Below are positions 1 through 9,389 of a DNA stretch of 64,000 nucleotides, piece after piece. This stretch comes from Trileptium ribeirensis (Eukaryota > Nematoda > Enoplea > Enoplida > Thoracostomopsidae). The stretch spans positions 17,189 to 81,188 of the forward strand of contig JASANE010030053.1 in NCBI GenBank assembly GCA_030248225.1, given 5' to 3'. Position numbers and translations under genes: made by a program. The notes under the pieces are model-generated. The model did not search any database. It was not told where the DNA came from and worked only from the letters and a program-made list of their open reading frames with translations. The first letter of the stretch is position 1; each line of letters starts with the position of its first letter.

Positions 1-2998
1 ACAGTATTTTGCACTATGTTTTACTGGAGTACCGATAACTGCGCCGTTTCAAAAATTTGACAACATAAATCCCCTTAATAAAAAATGTCGGAATGATCTA
101 GGCGGTTGGCAGACATGTTTAAGGGCCGACGCGACAGGCTAGCTGATCGGTCCAGCCTTGCCATGAAATAATACGGATGGAATAAATATTTTGGTTGGCA
201 TAAAATCACATCACGAAACGCGAAGCTCAAAACGAAATATGGTAAACAAACACCGTATCGATCTATTGATGGATCGATCACCTGAGCGACATACCCGATG
301 CACAAGACACGCTTCCAGTTGGCCTCCCGTAATATCGGCGTGCATTGTGGCTGCGGCAGCCGCTTCGACTGACGTAGGCCGGTTCAGAAAGCCACGGTTC
401 GCGCCGATCAGCATAAGAGGCGCCGCGTACATACTGACTAAGACCTGAAATGTATTACGTATAATAATGAAACCGTCATTTCAACGACATTATAGCGGCG
501 TCTAAGACATCAATAGCTTAACAAGCTCGGTCACAAAAGTTTTGCTCAACGAATTCATATTTAAACGTACGTTCCCATCTAGATCTTACTAATAGCTTCC
601 GGAGCAAATGTTAAGTGTAGAAAATTTACGGACTTGTACTAACTTGATGCTAAATATTTTCCCCGACGTATCATTGCGCGACTAGTAATTTCATATCGTG
701 AATGCTATACGGGTATACCGACCTTAATCAGAACGAACAAAATCCTTCAATACCAGTGTAAGGAGCTCCCCGTCCACAACAATGCGAAAAGTTGGAAGTA
801 ACTTCGGGGTTCTCCATGTTCATTCTCAGGCAGAGATTTCGAAGGAGGGGAGGGAATAAATTTTGCTCAGAAATACTACATATTTCCATGTGGAAAATCT
901 GTATTTTTCATATTGCCACGCATGCATTTTCAAGCTATAAAACGACGTTTTAACAATAGAAACAGTGGTAATAAATTAATGTTAAAAACATTTTGTAACC
1001 AAAAAAACAAAAATTTCTGACATAAAATTGTTTACGCATTTAGTGGAACGCGTGTGGGTTTTGGCCCAGTGGAGGGGACATGGCGGAAAATCTCAAGAAC
1101 ATGGGGAATTGGAAAGTGATTGGCCCCCCATTCTGGACATGTCTAAGGTGCCCGGCATAGATGATTCACAGCTAATGTGTCATTTGAACTTACAGCATAC
1201 AGCAGCGATACCATCTACTATAATAGTACGAATGCTTAGGTGAAAATAATGCGCGATTTGTCAACACAATAACATTGTGGTCTAACAACAAAGGTTTTAT
1301 GCCTTGTTCTACAAGTCGCATTTAGGTAGTATGCAGCCGTTATTCGTTATTTCAGTTTCCTTCAATTAATCGCATCACTATCTCAAGAGCCCAATGGCTA
1401 AATGTTTCAAATAGTTGAATAAAACTTGGTTTAGCTAAGATCACTACGGGCTTTTCGGTTTTTTGTGCAAATCTTCCATTATCAGCTATGTCTTAGGGTC
1501 ACAGCTTGGATAGTGCCAAAATTTAGATACATACATAGGATTTGTAAAAGGGAGAACGGACATTTTAAGCGACTAAGCATATTTATATCATCACTTGCAG
1601 CAGCCACCAGCTTTATCGTCACAGTTGTACCTCGTTATGGTTGCATTGTATTCCGATTATATTGCTAAATCGAATCGTAATCGAGCAAATGGGTTCCGAC
1701 TCTGTGCAGCCTTGCTCTGGACCGTATCCGTACAATTTGAAGTCAACCGAAAGAACTCTAAAATGGTAAAAAATAATTTGTATCCGTAAAACGATACGAA
1801 CGTTACATAATATAAACCCAGATCAGGAGATCGATATAGCAATCTGCAATTTTGATCAAAATCAAAGTGTAACAATGTGCTCTGGATAAATTATCAGATT
1901 ATGAGCAAAAATCACAGAATCCGAGTTGAATCAGGCAAGGAGACCTATTTTATATGGGTGCCGAACTAAGGTTTATTGCTCAAAAGGCAACATCATGTAA
2001 AACCATTGCAATAACACATTGACCGCCACTTCCAACACATTTTCAAATACGATGATAATTTTACCCAGGTTGGCTTATTTTGTCCAAAGGCATCAAATTA
2101 AGGAATTCCTACCAATACAACAAAGTGCTTTTCTTAATAAAAAATGTCAAGAATCCGTAATTTTCAGTTACAATACTTACAAATCGCATCAAAACGCTGC
2201 TGCGTCCCGATCGCGCTATTAAAAGCAATTTTTTTACACTAATTTTACATAATTTTTTTGCTTAAGAATGGACTAAGTAAAAGTATACCGTCAAGTTTAG
2301 GTGTCAAATGGAACAAAAGCTTTGATGAGACATTAAATCATGGAGTACACAATAAATTTCAGGAAAACACAAAGACGACGGAACTCATTTTAAGGTAGCA
2401 ATAAGAAAAAACTTCAGCTTCCCCAGCCCAGTCGAACAACCCACGGTTAGTTTTCCATCGATCAAAATGAAAAACTGTCAAAACTTAATCCATCACAATT
2501 TTCACAAAAATTAGAACCTTAGGGACTATTTCCAGGTTAAAAGCTTTTATATGACAGTGGATAGACCTATGCAAGAGCTTTCAACGTATTCAGCAATTCT
2601 AACCTGTGTATATAATTAAACTAGTAAATCGCAATTAAGAGAGGGAAAACGGAGTGAGTAGGGCAATTATGTCGTTCCAAGTTCAGCCCCCACCCGCGAG
2701 CATTTTGATGTCCCAAGATAGCAATAATACTCCGCCAATATTTCAACAGCAACGGGATGGTTACTTTGATCATATACCAAAATTGTATAAAGACTCTTTA
2801 ATTCTCCAAACATTGACAAAAATAAGAAAAATCGTCGAAAACAGCTGCTCTAACAAAATGCATAACTGTAGCTCTCGCTGAAAACATTTTTAAATTTTTC
2901 GATCTGATGTCCCTGGTAAAAGTTATAACCTAAAATTTTGATTGACCGCAAATGGCACATTATTGCTCGTAACTCCGTGTAACAACGATATAAGCATA
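1..2998. other. AT-rich intergenic DNA, no gene recognised
   Basis: About 3 kb of mostly AT-rich sequence. It holds only short open frames (up to about 85 codons) without recognisable motifs or a coding-like composition. I see no RNA gene, no LTR boundary and no clear repeat. It could be host intergenic DNA or heavily decayed transposon sequence. Confidence 0.5.
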
Positions 2999-3808
2999 GC
3001 AGGGAATAACCGGAACCAGCAACCGGAACCGTCAATTTAAACTGGATCCGGAACCTGGTCTTCGAAATTTATATATAGTAAAACAGATGATGGAAGAAAT
3101 GAAGTTATAGTGGATTTAAAATGCATTAAAAATAACTTTTGCATTAAACTTAATGTATTGCGATGGTATTATTGCCTTTCTGAAACTTTAAAGAGACTCA
3201 GGAAGCTAATAATTTTGATTTATCGATCAAATATCGGTTTTTGGACATTCAGAGCATAAAAATGTCTTCAACTATAAACCATTGCGTATATTGCGTCAAA
3301 TCGAATATGCTTACAAAGCTTGGAGCGTAGAATACACACTTTCGCTCTGTCTTCAGTCGCCTCCATTTACTACACATACGTTTGTTGCATGTTCTTCTGC
3401 AGGAAACTTAAAATTATTGGTTTATATGATTCTAAGAGGAAATGATAGAAGGTAATTTTCTGATCAGTGGTCAGAGACACTGTTTAGGCTAGAGCTGGAC
3501 AAACAGTGCCCGTCAGTTAGATCATAATGATGATAACTTTCTAATCAGACTGCTATAAATGAGACACACTGTGATGCTGCTCGCACAGTTTCAATAAATA
3601 CAGTTCATTGCCAAGAAAGCAGTTCTGCTAATAAAGTTTCTAGCTGCGTTGCAGGTAACGTTAGTTTACTTCAATTTAGACTGATTTATCAAGTTTACAA
3701 GCGCACTGGCGGGTGCTTGACGCAATTTATGTTAGCCAAGCATACCCTAAGTACTTCTGCGCAAGCCATACTCTGTTACCGAGTTGGACCGGTTTAATTC
3801 AAACGTAT
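2999..3808 (+). repeat. 0.8-kb LTR-like direct repeat, copy a
   Basis: This stretch is repeated in the same orientation, with small indels, at 4018-4830. Both copies start with a run of CCGGAACC-type motifs. Both contain a TATAAAT box (about 3554 here) followed some 40 bp later by AATAAA (3593), the spacing expected of a short LTR with promoter and polyadenylation signal. Neither end has a clear TG...CA terminus, so 'LTR' is an inference. A 0.2-kb AT-rich spacer separates the copies. Confidence 0.6.
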
Positions 3809-4017
3809 CCCACAGACTTCTGGATGTGTAAAACAGCTGCTACAAGCATCAATCTGGCTTTGATTTAACAAACTCCTGCAGGTTATTATGAAAAATTCCT
3901 GCTCAAATTATGTGCCCTACTTACGTTTCACACGGCAAATTGGTTAGTTAATCTTTTCTTTTGCTTGGCATTATTGGAGCTTGATCATTGTATAATATAT
4001 ATTACATATTATGTTTG

Positions 4018-4830
4018 GCAGGGAATAACCGGAACCGAAATTTACCGGAACCGGAACCGTCCATTTAAACCGGATCCGGAACTGGAACCTGGTCTTCGAA
4101 ATTTATATATAGTAAAACAGATGATGGAAGAAATGAAGGTATAGTGGATTTAAAATGCATTAAAAATAACTTTTACATTAAACTTAATGTATTGCGATGG
4201 TATTATTGCCTTTCTGAAACTTTAAAGAGACTGAGGAAGCTAATAATGTTTAAATATCGATCAAATATCTCGGTTTTTGGACATTCAGAGCAAAAAAATG
4301 TCTTCCACTATACACCATTGCGTATACTGCGTCAAATCGAATGTGCTTACAAAGCTTGGAGCGTAGAATACACACTTTCGTTCTGTCTCCAGTCGCCTCC
4401 CTTTACTGCACATACGTTTGTTGCATGTTCTTCTGTAGGAAACTTAAAATTATTGGTTTATATGATTCTAAGAGAAAATAATAGATAGAAGGTAATTTTC
4501 TGATCACTGTTTAGGCTAGTGCCCGTAAGTTTTGGATAAACAGTGCCCGTAACTTAGATGATAATGATGATAACTTTCTAATCAGAATGCTATAAATGAG
4601 ACACAGTGATGCTGCTCGCACAGTTTCAATAAATACAGTTCATTGCCAAGAAAGCAGTTTCTAGCTGCGTTACAGATAACGTTAGTTTACTTCACTTTAG
4701 ACTGATTTACCAAGTTTACAAGCGCACGGGCGGGTGCTTGACGCAATTTAGGTTAGCCAAAGCATACCCTAAGTACTTCTGCGTAAGCCATACTCTGTTA
4801 CCGAGTTGGACCGGTTTAATTCAAACGTAT
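4018..4830 (+). repeat. 0.8-kb LTR-like direct repeat, copy b
   Basis: Second copy of the repeat at 2999-3808, with extra CCGGAACC motifs at its left end, a TATAAAT box near 4591 and AATAAA at 4628. The homology stops abruptly at 4830, where a purine-rich low-complexity block begins. A 114-codon open frame inside it (4144-4488) matches no family I know and is interrupted in copy a, so I do not call it a gene. Confidence 0.6.
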
Positions 4831-6416
4831 GCAAAGACGGAGGAAAAAGGCAAGCAAACCGGGAAACAAACCCGCAGGAAGAAAAACCGCGAAGGCCCCC
4901 CGCACACGGCAAAGGAGAAACGCGGGAGGAGCGACAGAAAAAACAGGGAACAAGAGAAAAAAAAGGGAAAAAAACAAAAAAACCGGAACCGGCGGGGCCC
5001 GCCGGACCGCACGAAACACGACGCGGAACGGAACGCCCCGGCAGGAGAAGCAAAAAAGGAAAAGAAGAAAAAACCGGAACCGCCGGAGGCCGCCGGACCG
5101 CACCGGACACGACGCCGGAACCGGAACACCCCTCCCCCCCGCGGCTCCGAGTACCGACCGTAGGCGTAGGCATACTTGAAGGACAACACTTCTATCCCGC
5201 GGATATTACGCTGTCTACTACACCTCGAGGAGCTTCAGGAGGAATTGTCGTACCTGGTCCATACACTTCAGGAGACCTACGCTATGCAATCATGCTCGCT
5301 GCTCAGGACCATCCATTATTTCAATCACGACCAGCTGAACATATTATGGCATCACGACTGCGAGTACCAATGGAAATGTCAACTCAAACTGTAGGAGACT
5401 ATACGACAATACGCCCTTATAGCGCTCCACCAGCAGCTGCCGACAGGCCCATGTCTCCTCATCAATACGTTTTCCGCGAAGTGGCCTTTACACAGCCACC
5501 AGGGTCACCAATGTCCAGCTATTTATCGGAGACATCGGGTGAAGGTACCTCAGTTGACGTGAGAGCAGCTGAAGCGGACGATGAACTAACCAGCCAGACA
5601 TCGCAGGACCCCTCTTCAGCTGAACGACGTGGTCAAGCAGGACAGGAGACGTCCAGCAGTAGTTCTAGGACGCCTACTACGCACCCAGGAACCTCCGACT
5701 CACTAAGTGAATTCACGCTTGCGGAATCGAGTAGTGAACCACCCGCCCACCGAATGGGGATCGTGCAGGCGGTAACATTAGGCACCCCTCCCCGCGCACG
5801 AGCATCGGCAGAAGAACGAGGGAAGGCACTTGTTGGACGGGTCACACAACAAAAACGAGTCACGCCAGCACGAGGAAGTTCAACCATCCAGCCTGGTACT
5901 GTTGACCAACCAGGACCATCCTCGGTAACCATCACTGAGCTGGTACATCCCACTGCTGCTGTTACTACCTCCTCAGGAATAATACGCCTCGGTACGACTC
6001 ATGCGACGGTCCCAACCAGGCATTTGTTACATCGCCAGGCCAGGGATCGGGTCTTTCGGCCATACGGCGCAGCATCAGACGAAGAGGTAGGAGACGCTCT
6101 GCGTAGATCCAGACGTGTAACTTTCCAGGAACCCGAGACGACCACCACTGAAACGGCAGGAACATCAACCAGACTAGCCTCCACTACACGCACACAATCC
6201 ACCACTGTCACCACTTCAATGACAAGTGCACCAACACCAACCCCACAACCGCTTTTAATGGGAGGACGCTCTCCGGGTGGAACCCAGCTACCGACCACAT
6301 TCCCACGATACCCTTCTAGCCAGGAATTACACCCCGCAGCTTGGCGACGACGAACACCCCGACCACCACCCCATGAAGAGTCCGACTCGGACGATCCAGA
6401 CCTACGGGTGGACTAA
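4806..6416 (+). pseudogene. Integrase C-terminal extension, detached from integrase (element A copy 1)
   Basis: An open frame runs through this interval but begins at a TTG inside the 0.8-kb repeat. Its first ~115 codons come from low-complexity DNA, so the N-terminus is chimeric and probably never used. From about 5150 it matches the tail that follows the integrase in copy 2 (43540-44809). That tail has a compact part of about 85 residues containing VGVGILEGQHFYPADI, then a long Ser/Thr/Pro/Glu-rich, probably disordered region, then an Arg-rich segment (RRSRRVTFQEP) and an acidic end (ESDSDDPDLRVD). No known domain is recognised. The tail stays in frame to its stop here, whereas copy 2 has a frameshift. 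It may serve as a chromatin or host-factor tether, as other integrase tails do, but that is inference. Confidence 0.7.
4831..5149 (+). repeat. Purine-rich low-complexity block with CCGGAACC motifs
   Basis: An A/G-rich tract on the plus strand with C/G-rich islands. Two similar segments of about 48 bp, at about 4975 and 5071, share an A-run followed by CCGGAACC, a GC-rich core and a CGCAC...ACGACG end, some 96 bp apart. All three plus-strand frames stay open here because of composition. The block forms the junction between copy b of the 0.8-kb repeat and the element A fragment. Confidence 0.65.
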
Positions 6417-6554
6417 GCCTATATTCGCACGTACCGTAACCCAAACAAACACAACAGGCCAACAAAAGGGGGGTAGAAGAGGGGATCAGGAATACATCCA
6501 CAGGTAAATAAGACTATCCTTGTACTCGGACTTATTTTGGTATATACATTATAG
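6417..6554 (+). promoter_or_regulatory. Spacer with candidate 3' splice acceptor before the first NADAR-SGNH ORF
   Basis: The 138-bp gap between the integrase tail and the next ORF ends in TATACATTATAG immediately before the ATG at 6555. The last 20 bp or so are identical upstream of the corresponding ATG in copy 2 (44953), although the rest of the spacer has diverged. An AG directly abutting the ATG, after a pyrimidine/AT-rich stretch, looks like a 3' splice acceptor that would make the ATG the first codon of a spliced message. Confidence 0.45.
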
Positions 6555-7793
6555 ATGCGACGAAGTCACAGCAGCAACAACGTTCGGGGACCGCTGATCC
6601 CAAAGGGCGTGCCGCATGCCCCGCTGGTTTGTGGCAGCGGAGTCTACCCGACGGTGCCCATCTATCGTATCCGACGAGGGCCGCTCGTGCAAATCTTTGC
6701 CTCCAAAGGCACTTGTCGGCCCTTGCTAGCCAACGAAACTACGACACTCGACACATTCGAGCATAACGGGCGACGCCTATCCAGCGCGTCCGAACATTTT
6801 TATCTCAGCATCTTGGAGCTGCTGGGATTCGACAACGCCGGCAAAGAACTGGCCAAAGCAGACATCAGCCCAACGGAGCTGCAACTCCGCAGCATTGCCT
6901 TGCTACGTCAGCTGCCGCTCAAAAGGCGTCACATGCTCCAGGCCTATTATCCGCACGTCATGCGGCCGATTCTACTGGCAAAGTTCAGCATGATCGAATG
7001 TGCGGAAGAGTTGGAAGCCACCGGCGACCGACTTTTGCTTAGTGCGGCGTTCGACGATTTTTGGGGGACTGGTACGAGCACCGTCCAATGCTGCTGCGAC
7101 CGCACGTTCCATAACGTGACAGGACGGTTGCTGGAAGAGGTCCGGGCGTACCATCGAGACGGCCTCGTGCGTTGGCCCCAAGTCGTCGTCGTGGGCGACG
7201 AGCAAGCGTTGCCCCTACTCAACGCCGCCGACCAACGCAACTGGTTGGTATTCGCATGGCCACGTATGGAGATGGCCGACCTAATCCAGTGGGCCAACGC
7301 GTTTATCACGCCACAGACGGACTGTGTCATCGTCCTGGGCGGATACGGCAAATTATGGCGGGACGACAACACCGTCTTTTCGCCCAGTGCGTTTACCAAA
7401 CGCATCAAGCGAAAGTTAGAGGTGCTTGAGCGGCGACTCCGGGAAAACGCAGCCGTTTATATCGCTCCGCCGCCACCACAATGGAACGCACTCAACTACA
7501 CGAGTGAGGCCTGGGCGACGGAGCTGCGCAATCGGAAACTGCGTCTCACCGCGGACCATCAAGCGCTCCGCAACGTCATCATGCCCGCATGGTCGGTACC
7601 ACTAACGGCACCCGAAGCCTGGGATACGGTCGGACCGTTCAACCGGGGTGAGGATCGCCAACGGTGGACCGAACCGGTGGTAGCGCCCGCTTACCATCAC
7701 GAGCTGGTCAATTGGGTGGGCCATTACGTTTGCTGTACTGGACTCTTTCGCCTCGGCGAACAACGCGGAGCCAGCAACGAAGAAGAAGAATAG
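6555..7793 (+). CDS. Accessory ORF 1 of element A: NADAR + SGNH-like fusion protein
   Basis: A protein of 412 residues. Residues about 58-173 read as a NADAR domain (N-glycosidase acting on ADP-ribosylated guanine): SEH at 79-81, a helical middle, MRPILLAKF at 136-144, TGD at 156-158 and FWGTG at 169-173. The acidic residue normally found before the WG motif is Ser here (LLLSAA). Residues about 188-392 resemble an SGNH hydrolase: VVVVGDE at 210-216 where GDS is expected, VIVLGGYGKL at 258-267 and an APPPP strand at 304-308. No nucleophilic Ser follows GD, and the usual C-terminal DxxH is not evident, so this half may be non-catalytic. There is no signal peptide or membrane segment. It is about 27-30% similar by eye to the next ORF along its length. 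The start is the first ATG after the candidate splice site. The frame is intact, unlike copy 2. Confidence 0.82.
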   Translation: MRRSHSSNNVRGPLIPKGVPHAPLVCGSGVYPTVPIYRIRRGPLVQIFASKGTCRPLLANETTTLDTFEHNGRRLSSASEHFYLSILELLGFDNAGKELAKADISPTELQLRSIALLRQLPLKRRHMLQAYYPHVMRPILLAKFSMIECAEELEATGDRLLLSAAFDDFWGTGTSTVQCCCDRTFHNVTGRLLEEVRAYHRDGLVRWPQVVVVGDEQALPLLNAADQRNWLVFAWPRMEMADLIQWANAFITPQTDCVIVLGGYGKLWRDDNTVFSPSAFTKRIKRKLEVLERRLRENAAVYIAPPPPQWNALNYTSEAWATELRNRKLRLTADHQALRNVIMPAWSVPLTAPEAWDTVGPFNRGEDRQRWTEPVVAPAYHHELVNWVGHYVCCTGLFRLGEQRGASNEEEE

Positions 7794-8054
7794 GACTAGA
7801 GGGGGGAACATATTTGCACGTAGGTACCTCCAGCCAAAAGAAAGCAGGTGATTAGCGAGAAATCCTGAAACACCCTAAAGCAATAGAAAACACAGCCTCT
7901 TAGGGCATAGAGAATTCCGTCTGCGGATGCGCGCGAGAAATCAGGAGCGGAGGTAGAAATCACGCAGCTATTATATCTTGTTGCACTAGATATGCAAAGC
8001 ACAAACTGACTATTGCGAAACGGGACAAAACCTATAAAGGTTATATTATTACAG
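7794..8054 (+). promoter_or_regulatory. Spacer with candidate 3' splice acceptor before the second NADAR-SGNH ORF
   Basis: This 261-bp spacer ends in TATTATTACAG directly before ATGGACAACAGCG. Copy 2 has TATTATTGTTACAG at the same place (ending 46463), while the preceding 200 bp have drifted more. The pattern repeats that of the first accessory ORF. An upstream in-frame TTG at 8013 would add 14 residues, but it is not conserved in copy 2, so ATG 8055 is preferred. Confidence 0.45.
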
Positions 8055-9389
8055 ATGGACAACAGCGTTCGGCAACGCGAAAACAACAAACAGGACGACT
8101 GCAGCGTTCGGCGACGCAGCGACAGTCAACTGGACCAAAGCGTTCGGCAACGCAACGTCAATGACATCAGGCGCTCCGAAGGCGGTCCGGCCCGACGATT
8201 GTCAGCAGCCGGACCATACGCTCCGCCCGAAGCAACTACCTACCGCCTGCCCATCATCCCAACGTACCATGTCGACCTGACAAAGCCGTACGTTCCTTTC
8301 CTGTCGCACGGTACCGAATGGCCGGAGCTGTCCAACATGCACGAAGCCCCGACGCCATTCCATCACGACGGTACCACAGCTCCAACCGTCGAACAGCATT
8401 ATCAAGTAAGGGTGCTTCTTGTACTCGGCCTGATGGAAGCGGCCAAAGAACTCATGGACATGGTAGGCACGCCGCAGCAAATCAAAGCAAGAGCACGGGC
8501 GCTCAAGGACGAACTGGTTGACAATATCACCAGCGCCCGGCTCAAACCGCTGCTGGAACACATAATGCGGCCCATATTGCTCCGCAAATTCAGCATTTCC
8601 AGCTACGCGCGGATCCTGCAGCTCACGGGAAACCAACCGCTCCTGGAGGTAACCACCGATACCTTCTGGGGCATCGGACGCACCCTTCAGCAATTGCGGC
8701 AAGGCGAGCAACCCAGACATTGTCACAATGTCATGGGGCGGCTTTTGGAGGAGGTGCGTGAATACCTCACCTCTGGCTACGCTTGCTGGCCGCACGTCAT
8801 CATTATGGGTGACGCGCTCCCGCTGCCGCTGCTGGAAATGGCAAATGACAGTAAGTGGCTAGTTTGCGCATGGCCTGGCACCACGTTAATACGCATGATC
8901 CAACTCGCCAGCGCCGTCTTGACGCCACTGACTAAATGCGTTATCTTACTTGGAGGCTACCAATACATTTATCGGAAGGCGCAACCGGAGCAGCTCCATG
9001 CGACCAACCCTAATGCAGCCTTCAAGAAGATTAAACGCCATTTAGGGATGCTATCACGGCGGATGCCAGCACGAGCACCCATTGTAGTCGCACCGCCGAT
9101 ACCCCGTTGGGCCGCGACTAACCAAGACGCAATGTCTTGGACGGCCGAATTCAAACGCATCGTCGCCAACCATCGGCAACAGCATGATGCATTCCATAAT
9201 GTCTATTTCCCGAACTGGCCAGTCGCTTTTAACGCGGCAGACGCCTGGGAGCGGGATGAACCGCATATGGAGTGGCAAGAGCGCCCACAGTTTGAGGAAC
9301 CCATGGTTTCCAGGTATTGCTTGCGAAATTTACGGGAGTGGGTTAGCCAGTTGGTGCGCGACGCCGAACTCGGTCGTCTAATGCAGTAA
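8055..9389 (+). CDS. Accessory ORF 2 of element A: NADAR + SGNH-like fusion protein
   Basis: A protein of 444 residues from ATG 8055. The first 40 residues are charged and carry three spaced SVR[QR]R motifs. Residues about 81-208 form a clear NADAR domain: PFLSHGTEWPELSN at 81-94, then HHDGTTAPTVEQHYQ at 103-117 with the family's conserved Glu (113), HIMRPILLRKF at 169-179, TGN at 191-193, LLEV with the second acidic residue (198) and FWGIG at 204-208. NADAR enzymes remove ADP-ribose from guanine in DNA; an intact active-site set suggests activity here. Residues about 226-435 are SGNH-like: IIMGDA at 249-254 (Ala where the catalytic Ser would be), VILLGGY at 296-302 and VVAPPIPRW at 344-352. 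It is paralogous to the ORF at 6555 and probably arose by tandem duplication inside the element. No transmembrane segment is visible. Confidence 0.87.
   Translation: MDNSVRQRENNKQDDCSVRRRSDSQLDQSVRQRNVNDIRRSEGGPARRLSAAGPYAPPEATTYRLPIIPTYHVDLTKPYVPFLSHGTEWPELSNMHEAPTPFHHDGTTAPTVEQHYQVRVLLVLGLMEAAKELMDMVGTPQQIKARARALKDELVDNITSARLKPLLEHIMRPILLRKFSISSYARILQLTGNQPLLEVTTDTFWGIGRTLQQLRQGEQPRHCHNVMGRLLEEVREYLTSGYACWPHVIIMGDALPLPLLEMANDSKWLVCAWPGTTLIRMIQLASAVLTPLTKCVILLGGYQYIYRKAQPEQLHATNPNAAFKKIKRHLGMLSRRMPARAPIVVAPPIPRWAATNQDAMSWTAEFKRIVANHRQQHDAFHNVYFPNWPVAFNAADAWERDEPHMEWQERPQFEEPMVSRYCLRNLREWVSQLVRDAELGRLMQ

Noticed and set aside
4769..5189. Several overlapping open frames on both strands, up to 141 codons
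   Set aside because: They arise from purine-rich low-complexity DNA that lacks stops in most frames; all frames give biased, unrelated peptides.
6947..7408. 153-codon minus-strand frame
   Set aside because: Antisense shadow of accessory ORF 1.
8013..8054. Upstream extension of accessory ORF 2 to 8013
   Set aside because: The codon at 8013 is TTG, the extension is not conserved in copy 2, and a splice-acceptor-like AG directly precedes ATG 8055.
8202..8795. 197-codon minus-strand frame
   Set aside because: It is antisense to the NADAR region of accessory ORF 2 and has no motifs; it mirrors codon bias of the real gene.
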